Shown: positions 40,096 through 51,370, numbered from the stretch's first letter. The stretch: DNA of 64,000 nucleotides from Elusimicrobiota bacterium (GCA_041660925.1 JBAZVI010000007.1:124001-188000); one strand, 5' to 3'. Translations and numbers: made by a program. The notes: a model not told the origin generated them from the letters alone.

Positions 40096-41531
40096 GACAG
40101 CTTCTCCTTGAGTATGCGTTGCACGATGCCGGGGTTGGCCTTTCCCCCCGACTTCTTCATGACGGCCCCGACGAGGGCGCCGAGGGCGCGCTCCTTGCCG
40201 GAGCGCACGTCGGCCGCGGCCCGCGGGTTCTCCGCGACGGCCTCCGCGGCCCAGACGGCGAGCGCGGCTTCGTCGCTGACCTGGGCCAGCCCGAGGCGCT
40301 CGACGAGCGCGGCCGGGGCCTCCCGGGTCTCCCACATCTTAGCGAAAATCTCCTTGCCCAGCGTGCCCGAGAGCGTGCCCTTCGAGACGAGGACGACGAG
40401 CTCCCCCAGCCGCTCCGGCGGGACCGGGCAGTCCTCGAGGCCGAGTCCGGCGGCGTGCAGGCGCGCGAAGAGCTCGGTCTGCAGCCAGTTGGCCGCCCCC
40501 TTGGCGAGCGCCGGCCCGCAGGCCTTCACCGCGGCCTCGTAGTAGTCGGCGAGCGCGCGCTCGGCGGTGAGCACCCCGGCGTCGTAGTCGGAGAGGCCGT
40601 ACTGCGCGCAGAAGCGGGCGCGTCGGAGCTCCGGGGCCTCCGGGAGGTCGGCGCGCAGGCGCGCGGCGGCCTCGGCGCGGACGACGACCGGGACGAGGTC
40701 GGGGTCGGGGAAGTAGCGGTAGTCGTCGGAGCCCTCTTTCGAGCGCATCGCCTCCGTGGCGCCGCGCTCGGGGTCCCAGAGCCGGGTCTCGGCGGCGACC
40801 CGTCCGCCCTCGTCGAGGAGCCGGCCCTGGCGGGCGATCTCGAAGACGAGCGCGTCGCGGACCATGCGGAAGGAGTTGAGGTTCTTGAGCTCCACCTTGA
40901 CGCCGAGCGCCGAGCTCCCGGCCGCGCGCACCGAGACGTTCGCGTCGCAGCGCATCTCCCCCTTCTCCATGTCGCAGCGCGAGATCCCCGCGTACTGGAG
41001 CAGGGCCTTCAGCCGGGTCAGGCAGTCGAAGGCCTCCTCGGGGGAGCGGAGGTCGGGCTCGGTGACGATCTCGACGAGGGGAGCCCCGCCGCGGTTGAAG
41101 TCGACGCGCGAGTACGGCAGGGCGCGGGAACCCTCGTCATGGAGGAGCTTGCCGGCGTCCTCCTCGATGTGGACGCGCGCGACGCGCACGCGGCGGCCGC
41201 GCGCGAGCTCGAGGGCGCCCTCCTCCGCCAGCGGCTGCTCGAACTGGGAGATCTGATAGCCCTTGGGGAGGTCGGGGTAGAAGTAGTTCTTGCGCGCGAA
41301 GACCGAGCGCTCGCGAAGCCGGCAGCCCAGCGCGAGGGCCCCGAGGGCCGCGAGCTCGACGGCCCGACCGTTGAGCGCGGGCAGGGCGCCGGGCTGGCCG
41401 GTGCAGACGGGGCAGATCGCGCTGTTGGGCGGCGCCCCGAACGAGGAGGCCGCGCACGCGCAGAAGAGCTTGGTGCGCGTCGCGAGCTGGACGTGGACCT
41501 CGAGCCCGATGACGGCTTCCCGGACGCTCAC
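40092..41531 (-). CDS. gatB: Asp-tRNA(Asn)/Glu-tRNA(Gln) amidotransferase subunit B
   Basis: 479 residues from GTG 41531, overlapping the nudix stop (GTGA). GatB signatures: VIGLEVHVQLATRTKLFC, CPVCTGQPGALPALN, NYFYPDLPKGYQISQ, DFNRGGAPLVEIVTEPD and the C-terminal YqeY-like tail ending NPGIVQRILKEKL. It binds the tRNA and activates the misacylated residue for amidation. Together with gatC and gatA in the same operon it completes GatCAB. Its stop forms ATGA with the NHL protein gene. Confidence 0.96.
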   Translation of the reverse strand: MSVREAVIGLEVHVQLATRTKLFCACAASSFGAPPNSAICPVCTGQPGALPALNGRAVELAALGALALGCRLRERSVFARKNYFYPDLPKGYQISQFEQPLAEEGALELARGRRVRVARVHIEEDAGKLLHDEGSRALPYSRVDFNRGGAPLVEIVTEPDLRSPEEAFDCLTRLKALLQYAGISRCDMEKGEMRCDANVSVRAAGSSALGVKVELKNLNSFRMVRDALVFEIARQGRLLDEGGRVAAETRLWDPERGATEAMRSKEGSDDYRYFPDPDLVPVVVRAEAAARLRADLPEAPELRRARFCAQYGLSDYDAGVLTAERALADYYEAAVKACGPALAKGAANWLQTELFARLHAAGLGLEDCPVPPERLGELVVLVSKGTLSGTLGKEIFAKMWETREAPAALVERLGLAQVSDEAALAVWAAEAVAENPRAAADVRSGKERALGALVGAVMKKSGGKANPGIVQRILKEKLS

Positions 41532-41949
41532 GCGCGGGCCTCCCGCATCAGGGCCTCGAGCTTCGCGAGCAGGCGATGGTCCTTGGGATAGTCGAGGACC
41601 CGGGGCGCGCCGGCGAGGGAAAGCCACTTGCAGCCGGAGATCTCCCCCTTGCGCGGGCGCCCGTCGCGGCGCAGGGGCCGCATCCAGTACCAGCGCACGC
41701 GCTTATGGACCCGGCGCTCGCCGCGCCGAAAAGAGTAGCGCACCTCGCCGACCGTGCGCAGGACCTCGCAGCGCCAGCCGCTCTCCTCATGCACTTCCCG
41801 CAGGGCCGCCGCGCGCGGGGTCTCGTCGCCCTCGAGGTGCCCCTTGGGGAAGGTCCACACGACCTGGCCTCGCAGGTTGCGCATGCGGATGAGGAGCACG
41901 CGTCCCCCCCGGGTCACGAGCCCGCCGGCGGAATGCTCGCGGGAGGCCT

Positions 41950-41953
<4 letters not shown>
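41528..41953 (-). CDS. nudix hydrolase
   Basis: 141 residues from GTG 41953 overlapping the gatA stop. The nudix box is complete: GHLEGDETPRAAALREVHEESGW (G-x5-E-x7-REV-x-EE-x-G). The upstream part VWTFPKGHLE and lack of a substrate-specific extension suggest the Ap4A / 8-oxo-NTP type. It hydrolyses nucleoside diphosphates linked to another moiety. Its presence between gatA and gatB with 4-bp overlaps on both sides suggests nucleotide sanitation co-produced with translation genes. Confidence 0.88.
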
Positions 41954-43403
<1,450 letters not shown>

Positions 43404-43407
<4 letters not shown>

Positions 43408-44594
43408 TGGATGGTGATCGCCTCGTCTGCGGGCTGCGCGGGAGAGGAGTCCTCGGGGAGCTCCGCGGGCCGGCGGGGCGGCGGCTCCGAAGCGGGCTCG
43501 GAGGCCTCGCGCGAGGCGTCGGCCGCGCGGGAGGCGGCCGTCCCGCGCTTGCCGCCGGGGGGCGCAAGCCCCTGGTCGGGCTCCTGGACGCGCTCGCCGG
43601 GGAGCAGGGCGTCGGCGGCGACGCCGCTGGGGCCCTCGGACCCGGCGTCCTCCTGAGGGGCCGCGCGCAGACGGCGGATCTGGGCGTCGATCTGATCCGC
43701 CTTCGAGGGCGTCAGCGCCTTGGCGCGTTCGAGGTCGCCGACCGCCGCGCCGCGCTCGCCGATCTGGCCGCGCGCGACGCCGCGGTTCGCGTAGGCGAGT
43801 CCGTGGCGCGGATTGAGGACGACGACGCGGTCGAGGTCCTTGATGGCGCCGCGGAAGTCGCCCATCTGAAAGAGCACGTTGCCGCGCAGGTAGAGCGCAT
43901 CCTCGTGGTCGGGGTTGCGCTGAAGGAAGGCCGTGAGGTCCTCGGCGGCCTTGGCGAACTGCTTGAGCTCGCGGCGGTCGCGGCCCCGGTAGTAGTAGGC
44001 CCAGTCGAAGGCCGGCGCGGACTTGAGCACGGCGTCGTAGTCGTAGACGGCGCCGCGGAAGTCCTTGAGCTTGTCGCGGACGGTTCCGCGTACGACGCGG
44101 AAGACCGCCGCGCTCGGCGCCAGACTCACCGCCTCGTCGAGGTGCGGCAGGGCGTCCTTGGGACGCCCGCGCTGGCTGAGCACGCTGCCGAGCCCGAAGT
44201 GCCCGAGGGGATACTTGGGACCGAGCTCGACGGCGCCGCGGAAGTCCTCCTCCGCCGCGGCGAGGCGCTTGAGGACGAAGTCCGCGAAGCCGCGGGCGGC
44301 GAAGGACTCGGGGCTGTTGGGCTTGAGCGTGCTCGCGACCCTCGCGTCCTCCTGCGCGGCCCGGGCCTCTCCGGCGGTCCAGCGGCACATCGCCCGGAAG
44401 CCGCTGGCCGTCTTCCAGCCGGGGTGGAGCTCGATGGCCTGGCCGAGGAGCTCGACGCAATCGTCGAAGCGGGCGCCCTCGTAGGCGGCGATGCCCTTGC
44501 GCATGAGCGCGCGGGCCTCGGCGCCGGGCTGGCCCTGCCCGCGAGCGGCGTGCGCGGAGGGGACGGCGAGGAGGAGGAGGAGCAGGGGAATCAT
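43404..44594 (-). CDS. secreted TPR-repeat protein
   Basis: 396 residues. Signal peptide (MIPLLLLLLAVPSAHAA), then about eight TPR units between residues 25 and 310 (for example GIAAYEGARFDDCVELLGQAIELHPG, DYDAVLKSAPAFDWAYYYRGRDRRELKQF, YLRGNVLFQMGDFRGAIKDL). The C-terminal 80 residues are disordered and acidic. Both ends overlap gat genes by 4 bp. It is probably a periplasmic scaffold; its role beside gat genes is not obvious. Confidence 0.75.
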
Positions 44595-44875
44595 TCGATC
44601 ACCTTGGGGACCTTGAAGTACGGGCCGTCGCGCTCGGGCGCGGCGGCGAGGAGCTCCTCGGAGAGGCCCGAGGGCTTCGGGTCATCGGCGCGGAAGACGT
44701 CCTCGAGCTCGAGGGCGTGCGCGGTCGGCTCCACGCGGGAAAGGTCGAGGGAGCGCAGGGCGTCCACGTGCGCCAGGATGCGCTCGAGCTCCGACGCGCG
44801 GCGCGCGGCCTCGCCGGGCTCGAGCGCGAGGCGGGCGAGGGCGGCGGCCTTGAGCACGTCTTCTTCGGTGATCAT
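44591..44875 (-). CDS. gatC: Asp-tRNA(Asn)/Glu-tRNA(Gln) amidotransferase subunit C
   Basis: 94 residues, the normal size. MITEEDVLKAAALARLAL at the start and VEPTAHALELEDVFRADDP, RDGPYFKVPKVIE at the end are the GatC signature. It stabilises the GatA-GatB complex. The ATG overlaps the pcrA stop, the stop overlaps the TPR gene start. Confidence 0.94.
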   Translation of the reverse strand: MITEEDVLKAAALARLALEPGEAARRASELERILAHVDALRSLDLSRVEPTAHALELEDVFRADDPKPSGLSEELLAAAPERDGPYFKVPKVIE

Positions 44876-47061
44876 GCGGGGCTCAGGGGCGCGTAGCGCA
44901 GGAGGAGCTTCTTGGTGACGCCGCTGTCGAAGCGGACGGTGACCTTGAGCATCTCTCCGGCGCCGCTCTTCTCGACGATCTCGCCTCGCCCGAACTCGGG
45001 GTGCTTCACCCGCAGGCCCACGCGCACGCGCAGGGCGGGCTTGGGCGCCGCGGCCGGGACCGGGGGCGGCGCGGAGCCGTCGGCCGGGACGGCGGCCGGC
45101 TCCTCGCGGCGGCCGAGGAGGCCCGCCTCGAAGACGAAGCGCGAGGGCAGGTTCGAGTAGAGGCGGCCGAAGAGGTGGCGCGTCGCCGCATGGGTGAGCA
45201 CGAGGCGCTCGCGCGCCCGCGTCATGCCGACGTAGCAGAGGCGGCGCTCCTCCTCGAGCGAGTCGGGGTCGCCGTCGCTGGAGGTGATGGGGAAGAGGCC
45301 TTCCTCGAGGCCGGTCAGGAAGACGGCCGGGAACTCGAGCCCCTTGGCCAGGTGCACGGTCATCAGCGTCACGGAAGGGCGGTCGGCGTCGTAGCCGTCG
45401 GCGCCGGTCTGCAGCGCGGCGCTCTCGAGGAAGTCGGTGAGGCGGGGCGCGGACGGAGCGGCGCCTTCCGCGGCGGGCGGCGGGGCGGCGTGCTCCTCGA
45501 ACTCGCGGACGGCGTTGAGGAGCTCCTGGACGTTGTCGAGCCGCGCGGCCTCCTCGGGGTCGTTCTCCGCCTCGGCCTCGAGCCACGCCCAGTAGCCGCT
45601 GCGGCGGATGACCTGCTCGACGGCCTCGGTCGGCCCGAGGTTCTGGAAGTCGCGGTGGAGCGCTTCGATGAGCGCGACGAGCTCGGCGGCGGCGCGGCGC
45701 GCGGAGGGCTTGAGCTTCTCGATGCGCGCGGCGCCGCGGAAGGCCTCGAAGAGCGAGCATTCGCCCAGGCGCGCGTGCTCTTTGAAGAGCTCCACGCTGG
45801 CGTCGCCGAGTCCCCGCGGAGGCAGGTTCAGGATGCGCCCGAAGGAGATCGAGTCGTCGGGGTTGATCGCGACCCGCGCGTAGGCGAGCACGTCCTTGAC
45901 CTCGCGGCGCTCGTAGAAGCGCACGGCCCCGACGACGCGGTGCGGGACCTGTGAGAGGGTCAGCGCCTCCTCGAAGGAGCGGCTCTGGGCGTTGGTGCGG
46001 TAGAAGACGGCGACATCCTTCGGCGAGAGCCCCGCGGAGAGCAGGCGCACGATGCGCCGGGTCACGACGCGGGCCTCCTCGCGCTCGTCGGGGGCCTCCT
46101 CCACCTCGACCGGGAGCCCCGAGGGCTTCTGGGGGAGCAGGTTCTTCTCGTAGCGCTGGCGGTTATGGACGATGACGCAGGAGGCGGCCTTCAGGATCTC
46201 CGGGGTGGAGCGGTAATTGCGCTCGAGGCGCACCGTCTTCGCCCCGGAGAAGTCCGTCTCGAACTCCATGATGTTGCGCATGTGCGCGCCGCGCCAGGAG
46301 TAGACGAGCTGGTCGGGGTCGCCCACGACGCAGAGCTCGCGGTGCTTCGCCGCCAGCGCCTTCGTCATCATGTACTGCGCGTGGTTGGTGTCCTGGTACT
46401 CGTCGACGAGGACGTGGAGGAAGCGCTCCTGGTAGTAGGTCCGCACGTCCTCGTGGTCGCGCAGGAGCTCGACGCCCTTCATGAGCAGGTCGCCGAAGTC
46501 GAGCGCGCCGGCCACGTCGAGCTTGCGCTGGTAGCCCTCGTAGACCCGGGCCGCGGTCTCGCGGTGCGGGTCGCGCTGGGCCATCGCGTAGATCCCGTAG
46601 GAGCCGGGGTCGAGGAGGTCGTCCTTCGCCCGGGAGATGCGGTTGACGTAGATCGAGGCCTTGTTCTTCTCCTTCTCGAGCCCGAGCTCCTTGAGGACCT
46701 CGACGACGAGCTTCTTCTGGTCGTCGGAGTCGTAGATGGTGAAGTGCTTCGGAAGCTTGAGCTTCTCGGCGTGGATGCGCAGGAGCTTGGCCGAGAAGGC
46801 GTGGAAGGTGTGAGCCCAGACGCGGCCGCCGCTGCCGGGGGCGAGGAGGTCGATGCGCCGGCGCATCTCGTCGGCGGCCTTGTTCGTGAAGGTGACCGCG
46901 AGGATGCGCTCGGGCGGCACGCCGTCGCGGATGAGCGCGGCCACGCGGTGCACGATGACGCGGGTCTTGCCGGTTCCGGCGCCGGCGAGGACGAGCAGGG
47001 GACCGCCGCGGTGGGCGACGGCTTCCTGCTGTTCGGGGTTGAGGGTGTCGACTTCGGACAT
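44872..47061 (-). CDS. pcrA: UvrD/PcrA-family DNA helicase
   Basis: 729 residues. Superfamily 1 motifs in order: LNPEQQEAV (Q motif), AGAGTGKT (Walker A), VTFTNKAADEM, VDEYQDTN (Walker B), VGDPDQLVYSWRGA, LERNYRST, VTLMTVHLAKGLEF and VGMTRARERL. The C-terminal tail LRVRVGLRVKHPEFGRGEIVE is the PcrA Tudor-like domain that binds RNA polymerase. It unwinds DNA 3'-5' in repair and removal of protein obstacles. First gene of the operon; start at ATG 47061. Confidence 0.95.
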   Translation of the reverse strand: MSEVDTLNPEQQEAVAHRGGPLLVLAGAGTGKTRVIVHRVAALIRDGVPPERILAVTFTNKAADEMRRRIDLLAPGSGGRVWAHTFHAFSAKLLRIHAEKLKLPKHFTIYDSDDQKKLVVEVLKELGLEKEKNKASIYVNRISRAKDDLLDPGSYGIYAMAQRDPHRETAARVYEGYQRKLDVAGALDFGDLLMKGVELLRDHEDVRTYYQERFLHVLVDEYQDTNHAQYMMTKALAAKHRELCVVGDPDQLVYSWRGAHMRNIMEFETDFSGAKTVRLERNYRSTPEILKAASCVIVHNRQRYEKNLLPQKPSGLPVEVEEAPDEREEARVVTRRIVRLLSAGLSPKDVAVFYRTNAQSRSFEEALTLSQVPHRVVGAVRFYERREVKDVLAYARVAINPDDSISFGRILNLPPRGLGDASVELFKEHARLGECSLFEAFRGAARIEKLKPSARRAAAELVALIEALHRDFQNLGPTEAVEQVIRRSGYWAWLEAEAENDPEEAARLDNVQELLNAVREFEEHAAPPPAAEGAAPSAPRLTDFLESAALQTGADGYDADRPSVTLMTVHLAKGLEFPAVFLTGLEEGLFPITSSDGDPDSLEEERRLCYVGMTRARERLVLTHAATRHLFGRLYSNLPSRFVFEAGLLGRREEPAAVPADGSAPPPVPAAAPKPALRVRVGLRVKHPEFGRGEIVEKSGAGEMLKVTVRFDSGVTKKLLLRYAPLSPA

Positions 47062-47158
47062 GCTCGGCGCGTCGAACGCGTACTCAGGATTCTAACACAA
47101 AGGTCGTGGACCCGCCATAGGCCCCCTATCCCCCCCTCCCTCTCGAGAGTGCGCCCGA

Positions 47159-47187
47159 TTGACGGCCCCCCGCGGACTTGATAACTT
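47159..47187 (+). promoter_or_regulatory. candidate promoter of the receiver gene
   Basis: TTGACG (47159-47164) with a 17-base spacer to TAACTT (47182-47187), overlapped by a GATAAC alternative. The ATG at 47219 follows with AGGGGG before it. Confidence 0.4.
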
Positions 47188-47218
47188 ATGCCCATACGAC
47201 GTCCCGCAGGGGGCCCTC

Positions 47219-47605
47219 ATGGCGAAACTTCTTCTCGTCGACGACGACCTGGACGTGATGACCCAATACAAGGCCGCGCTCGCGAACACCGGGCACGAGC
47301 TCACCATCGCCGCCTCGGCCACAGAGGCCCGCGGCCTCCTCAAGAACTTCATCCCCGACCTCGCGGTCGTGGACATCATGATGGAGGACGGCATCCCGGG
47401 CTTCGACCTCGCCCGCGAGATCCATCAGAAGGCGCCCGACTGTCCCATCCTCATGGTCTCCAGCCTCAACCAGGAGCTCAAGAGCCCGGCGGACATGACG
47501 CCCGACGAGAAGCTCCCCATCCACAAGTTCCTCGACAAGCCGCTCACCGGGAAGATCCTCGTCCAGGAGATCGAGAAGGCCCTCGCCTCCCGCAAGAAGA
47601 AATAA
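47219..47605 (+). CDS. single-domain response regulator
   Basis: 128 residues from ATG 47219. CheY-like: LLLVDDDLD acidic pocket, phospho-acceptor Asp52 in AVVDIMM, Ser/Thr switch in LMVSSLN, and Lys in FLDKPL. Between strand 4 and the Lys motif there is an extended loop (NQELKSPADMTPDEKLPIHK) that the two single receivers at 51519 and 53055 also have. No output domain. It converges on hydE, and a strong terminator separates them. Likely part of the hydrogen-sensing relay, by sequence similarity and position. Confidence 0.85.
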   Translation: MAKLLLVDDDLDVMTQYKAALANTGHELTIAASATEARGLLKNFIPDLAVVDIMMEDGIPGFDLAREIHQKAPDCPILMVSSLNQELKSPADMTPDEKLPIHKFLDKPLTGKILVQEIEKALASRKKK

Positions 47606-47611
47606 AAAGAG

Positions 47612-47652
47612 GAGCCCCCCGGTCCCTCACGGGACCGGGGGGCTCTTTTTTT
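47612..47652 (+). terminator. strong intrinsic terminator
   Basis: AGCCCCCCGGTCC and GGACCGGGGGGCT form a 13-bp stem, followed by a run of seven or more T. An A-tract in front makes it possibly bidirectional, serving hydE on the other strand too. Confidence 0.9.
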
Positions 47653-47656
47653 GTGT

Positions 47657-48712
47657 CTAGAGGACGGAGTCCGAGACCGCGCGGCCCCGGCGCGAGCCGG
47701 GGCCTGTCCCGGGGACGCGGCCGAGGCTCCGGATGCGCTGGAGCAGACAGGCGTGGCAGGAATCGGCGGTCTCGTAGACGCAGGCCTTGGCGGGGTAGAT
47801 CTCGTAGAGCGGCCGGCAGCGCACGGGCGTGAGGTTGGGCATGACCACGTTGGCGCCCCGGCGCAGGCCGTGCTCTCGCCCTCCGGCGCGGTTGAGCGTC
47901 GCGAGCGCGGTGGTGCTCGGGATGTTGGCGTCCGGGCGCAGGAGCCGGGCCAGCGCGACGACCTTGTACGTCATGAGCTCCGTCGCCGGGACCTGCTCGC
48001 GCGCGGAGATATCCCGCGGCAGGACTCCGCGGCCCAGCGGGGTGCCGGGGTGCGCGAGGTAGGGGCCGACGCCGATCATGTCGAGGTCGAGTTCCCGGAA
48101 GAGCAGGAGGTCGTCGGCGACGCTCGCGAAGGTCTGTCCGGGGAGGCCGAGCATGACGCCGCTGCCGGTCTCGTAGCCGAGGCCCTTGAGGACGCGCAGC
48201 AGAGCGATGCGGTCGCTCGGGCGGCCCGGCAAGGACGGATGGACGAGGCGGTAGAGCTCGGGGTCCGAGGTCTCGAAGCGCAGAAGGTAGCGGTCCGCTC
48301 CGGCCGCGCGCCAGGCCGCGAGGTCCCCCTCGTCGCGCTCCCCCAGAGAGAGCGTCACGGCCAGCGGGGTCTCGGCCTTGATGCGCCGCACGAGGGTCTC
48401 CACGTCGGCGCGGTCCAGGGAAGGATCCTCGCCGGCCTGCAGGACGAGCGTCCCGTAGCCGTAGGCGACGGCCTCTCGCGCGCAGGAGAGCACCTCGTCC
48501 TCGCTCAAGCGGTAGCGCTCGACGGAGGCGCCGGCGCGGATGCCGCAGTAGCCGCAGGAGCGCACGCAGCGATTGGAGAGCTCGACGAGTCCGCGGAGGT
48601 GGACCTCGTCGCCCGCGTGCGCGCGGCGCGCCTCGTCGGCGCGCGCCCAGAGCTCCTCGAGGCGCCCGGGATCCTCCTCTCTCAGCCAGCTCAGGACGCG
48701 GCTTCGTTCCAT
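47657..48712 (-). CDS. hydE: [FeFe]-hydrogenase maturase HydE (radical SAM)
   Basis: 351 residues. Radical SAM motif in ELSNRCVRSCGYCGIR (CxxxCxxC), then RYRLSEDEVL, LQAGEDP and GSGVMLGLPGQT, GPYLAHPGTPL, as in HydE and the related BioB/ThiH-like fold. Family role: synthesis of the organometallic precursor of the H-cluster di-iron site. A C-terminal CVYETADSCHAC may hold a second cluster. It is the last gene of the hyd run, eight bases after hydG. Confidence 0.93.
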   Translation of the reverse strand: MERSRVLSWLREEDPGRLEELWARADEARRAHAGDEVHLRGLVELSNRCVRSCGYCGIRAGASVERYRLSEDEVLSCAREAVAYGYGTLVLQAGEDPSLDRADVETLVRRIKAETPLAVTLSLGERDEGDLAAWRAAGADRYLLRFETSDPELYRLVHPSLPGRPSDRIALLRVLKGLGYETGSGVMLGLPGQTFASVADDLLLFRELDLDMIGVGPYLAHPGTPLGRGVLPRDISAREQVPATELMTYKVVALARLLRPDANIPSTTALATLNRAGGREHGLRRGANVVMPNLTPVRCRPLYEIYPAKACVYETADSCHACLLQRIRSLGRVPGTGPGSRRGRAVSDSVL

Positions 48713-48719
48713 GTCGGGC

Positions 48720-50096
48720 TCAGAGGTAGAGGTCCCGCTCGCCGTTGCGCACGCGGCGCAGCAGCTCGCCGACCTTCACGCGCAGGGGCTCGCTGACGAC
48801 CTCGCGCTCGAGCATGACCCGGATGACGTCGAAGCCCTTCTGGCTCAGGTCGGGGTCGGCGAAGTCGTAGAGGTACTCGGCGAAGGTCAGCATCGCGTTG
48901 GGAAGGCAGTGCTGCTTGATGAGGCCGGGCTTGGCGAGGTCCATGAAGTCCTTGCCCACGCGCCCGCGACGGTAGCAGCCCGTGCAGAAGGACGGGATGT
49001 GCCCCATCTTCAGCACGTCGTAGACGACCTCGTTGAGCGGCCGCGTGTCGCCGAGGGAGAACTGCGCTCCGCTCCCCCCCTCCCCGTAGCCGCCGGGAGC
49101 CGTGCGCGAGCCCGCCGAGATCTGCGAGACCCCCAGGTCGAGCGCCGCCCGCCGCATGGGGATGCTCTCCCGCGTGCTGAGGATGATCCCCGTATAGGGC
49201 ACGGCCATGCGGAAGATGGCGATGATCTTCTTGAACTCCGCGTCGGTGACCGCGTAGGGCGGCCGCGCGCTCAGCGCCGAGCCCTCGGCGGGCTCGATGC
49301 GCGGCACCGAGATCGTGTGCGGCCCCAGGCCGTGGCTCTTCTCGAGCGCGCGCACGTGACCCAGCAGCGCGAGGACCTCGTAGCGCCAGTCGTAGAGCCC
49401 GAAGAGCACGCCGACGCCCACGTCGGCGATCCCCGCCTCGAAGGCGCGGCCCACCGTCTCCAGACGATACCGGTAGTCGGCCTTCGGCCCGCGCGGGTGC
49501 AGGCCGCGGTAGCTCACCTCGTGGTAGGTCTCCTGGAAGATCTGATAGGTGCCGATCTTGTGCTCGTTGAGCCGCTGGAACTCGGGGAGCGTGAGGGGCG
49601 CGATGTTGACGTTGACGCGGCGGATGCTCCCCTTCGGGGTGCGCACGGAATAGATCGCGTCGATCGCGTCGAAGACGTACTGGAGCCCGCCTTCCGGGTA
49701 GTCCTCGCCCGAGACGAGGAGCACGCGCTTGTGCCCCTGCTCGATGAGCGACTCGGTCTCGCGCAGGATCTCGTCCTTGCTCAGGGCCTTGCGCTTGAGG
49801 CCGCGGTTCTCGGCGCGGAAGGCGCAGTAGGCGCAGTCGTTCTTGCAGAGGTTCGAGACGTAGAGCGGGGCGAAGTAGACGATGCGGTTGCCGTAGATCT
49901 CGCGCTTGACGAAGCGCGCGGTCTCGTAGCAGGCGTGCACGAGCTCCCGGTCGGTCGTGCGCATGAGGACGGCGACGTCGGGAAGGTCGAGCCCCTTGAG
50001 CTCGCGCGCCTTCGCCAGGACCTCGCGGACCCGCGCGGGGTCCGGCTTCGAGGTCTCCTTCAGTTCCTCCACGATCCGCCCGTGGTCGATGCTCAT
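48720..50096 (-). CDS. hydG: [FeFe]-hydrogenase maturase HydG (radical SAM tyrosine lyase)
   Basis: 458 residues from ATG 50096. Radical SAM site SNLCKNDCAYCAFRAENR, then VLLVSGEDYPEGG and a long TIM barrel. The C-terminal CTGCYRRGRVGKDFMDLAKPGLIKQHC, with CxxC and a distal Cys, is the auxiliary five-iron cluster site that separates HydG from ThiH. It cleaves tyrosine to give CO and cyanide for the H-cluster. The ATG overlaps the hydF stop (ATGA). Confidence 0.96.
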   Translation of the reverse strand: MSIDHGRIVEELKETSKPDPARVREVLAKARELKGLDLPDVAVLMRTTDRELVHACYETARFVKREIYGNRIVYFAPLYVSNLCKNDCAYCAFRAENRGLKRKALSKDEILRETESLIEQGHKRVLLVSGEDYPEGGLQYVFDAIDAIYSVRTPKGSIRRVNVNIAPLTLPEFQRLNEHKIGTYQIFQETYHEVSYRGLHPRGPKADYRYRLETVGRAFEAGIADVGVGVLFGLYDWRYEVLALLGHVRALEKSHGLGPHTISVPRIEPAEGSALSARPPYAVTDAEFKKIIAIFRMAVPYTGIILSTRESIPMRRAALDLGVSQISAGSRTAPGGYGEGGSGAQFSLGDTRPLNEVVYDVLKMGHIPSFCTGCYRRGRVGKDFMDLAKPGLIKQHCLPNAMLTFAEYLYDFADPDLSQKGFDVIRVMLEREVVSEPLRVKVGELLRRVRNGERDLYL

Positions 50097-51370
50097 CTCC
50101 GGCCTCCCGCGTCCGCCCGAGCCGACGCGAACCCCTCTTCCTGCTCGTACGCCCGCCGCGCCTGCGGGAACGGCTCCAGCACCCGGCGCGCGACGCCCTG
50201 GAGCGCCGCGATGGCCACTCCGTAGTTCGTGACGCTCGTCCCCGCGCTGCGCGCGGCCTCCACGCGGGAGAGCATCTCCCGGCGGTTCAAGGTGCAGCCG
50301 CCGCAGTGGATGACCGCCCGATAGCCGCCCAGCTCCGCGGGGAAGTCCTTCCCGCTGACGACGTCGACGAGGACCTCTCCGCCCGCCGCCTCGCGCAGCC
50401 AGCGCGGGAGCTTCACGCGGCCGATGTCGCCGTCGACGGCGTGGTGCGTGCAGCCCTCGGCGATGAGCACGCGCTCGCCCGGCCGGATGAAGCGCAGGCG
50501 CGCGCCGCCGCGGGCGGCCTCGACGAGGTCGCCCTTCGCCCGCGCGAAGAGGATGGAGAAGGTCGTGGCGGCGACCCCGGGAGGGGTGTCGTCGAGGACC
50601 TGGCGCACCGCCTGCGAGTCGCAGACCACGAGGTCCGGCCGGCGCGAGAAGGAGGCGAAGGCGGCCTTCAGGCCGCTCTCCTTGACGGTCAGGCACATCG
50701 CGTCGGCGTCGAGCGCCTCGCGGATGCTCTGCACCTGGGGAAGGATGAGCCGTCCCTTGGGCGCCTCGAGGTCGATGGGGACGACGAAGACGACGAGGCC
50801 GCCCGCGGCGACGAGGTCGGAGAGCAGAGGCGGCGGCTGGACGAAGTCGGCCGGGACGAGGTCGATGAGCGCCCCCTTGAAAGCGTGCAGGAAGGCGTCG
50901 CGGCCGCCCTTCCCGACGCTCGAGACCGTCAGCACCTTCGCCGCCTTCGCGCGCACGGCCTCCAGGAAGGCGGGCTCCGGCGGCCGCAGGTCGGTCTTGT
51001 TCACCACGGCGACCAGCGGCAGCTTCCGCCCGGCGCAGGCGCGCACGACCTCCTCCTCGGGCTCCCCCCAGACGCCGCTCTCGACGACGAGCACGGCGAG
51101 GTGGGCGCGCGAGAAGATCCGGGCCGTGCGCTCGACGCGGCGCGCGGCGAGCTCGGAGCGGTCGTCGACGCCGGCGGTGTCGAGCAGGAGCACGGGGCCC
51201 AGCGGCAGGAGCTCCATGGCTTTCTCGACGACGTCGGTGGTCGTGCCGGGGACCTCGGAGACGATGGAGACGTCCTGGCCGGCGATGAGGTTGAGCAGGC
51301 TCGATTTCCCGGCGTTGACGCGGCCGAAGAGGCCGAGCGCGAGGCGGTCGCCCTTGGGGGTCTCCCTCAC
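50093..51370 (-). CDS. hydF: [FeFe]-hydrogenase maturation GTPase HydF
   Basis: 425 residues with GTG start at 51370, supported by GGGAGG five bases upstream. The N-terminal GTPase has GRVNAGKSSL (P-loop), a DTAG switch in LLLDTAGVDD and NKTD. The C-terminal FeS ligands are in EGCTHH and VIHCGGCTLNRREM (CxH...HCxxC). It is the scaffold on which the di-iron subcluster is assembled and passed to HydA. A gap of 148 bp separates it from the receiver gene upstream, the only sizable gap in the hyd run, so a separate promoter is possible. Confidence 0.94.
   Translation of the reverse strand: MRETPKGDRLALGLFGRVNAGKSSLLNLIAGQDVSIVSEVPGTTTDVVEKAMELLPLGPVLLLDTAGVDDRSELAARRVERTARIFSRAHLAVLVVESGVWGEPEEEVVRACAGRKLPLVAVVNKTDLRPPEPAFLEAVRAKAAKVLTVSSVGKGGRDAFLHAFKGALIDLVPADFVQPPPLLSDLVAAGGLVVFVVPIDLEAPKGRLILPQVQSIREALDADAMCLTVKESGLKAAFASFSRRPDLVVCDSQAVRQVLDDTPPGVAATTFSILFARAKGDLVEAARGGARLRFIRPGERVLIAEGCTHHAVDGDIGRVKLPRWLREAAGGEVLVDVVSGKDFPAELGGYRAVIHCGGCTLNRREMLSRVEAARSAGTSVTNYGVAIAALQGVARRVLEPFPQARRAYEQEEGFASARADAGGRR

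Noticed and set aside
37324..40542. 1072-codon open frame on the plus strand opposite the NHL protein and gatB
   Set aside because: Spans the antisense of two well supported genes and has no recognisable domain; typical GC-driven shadow.
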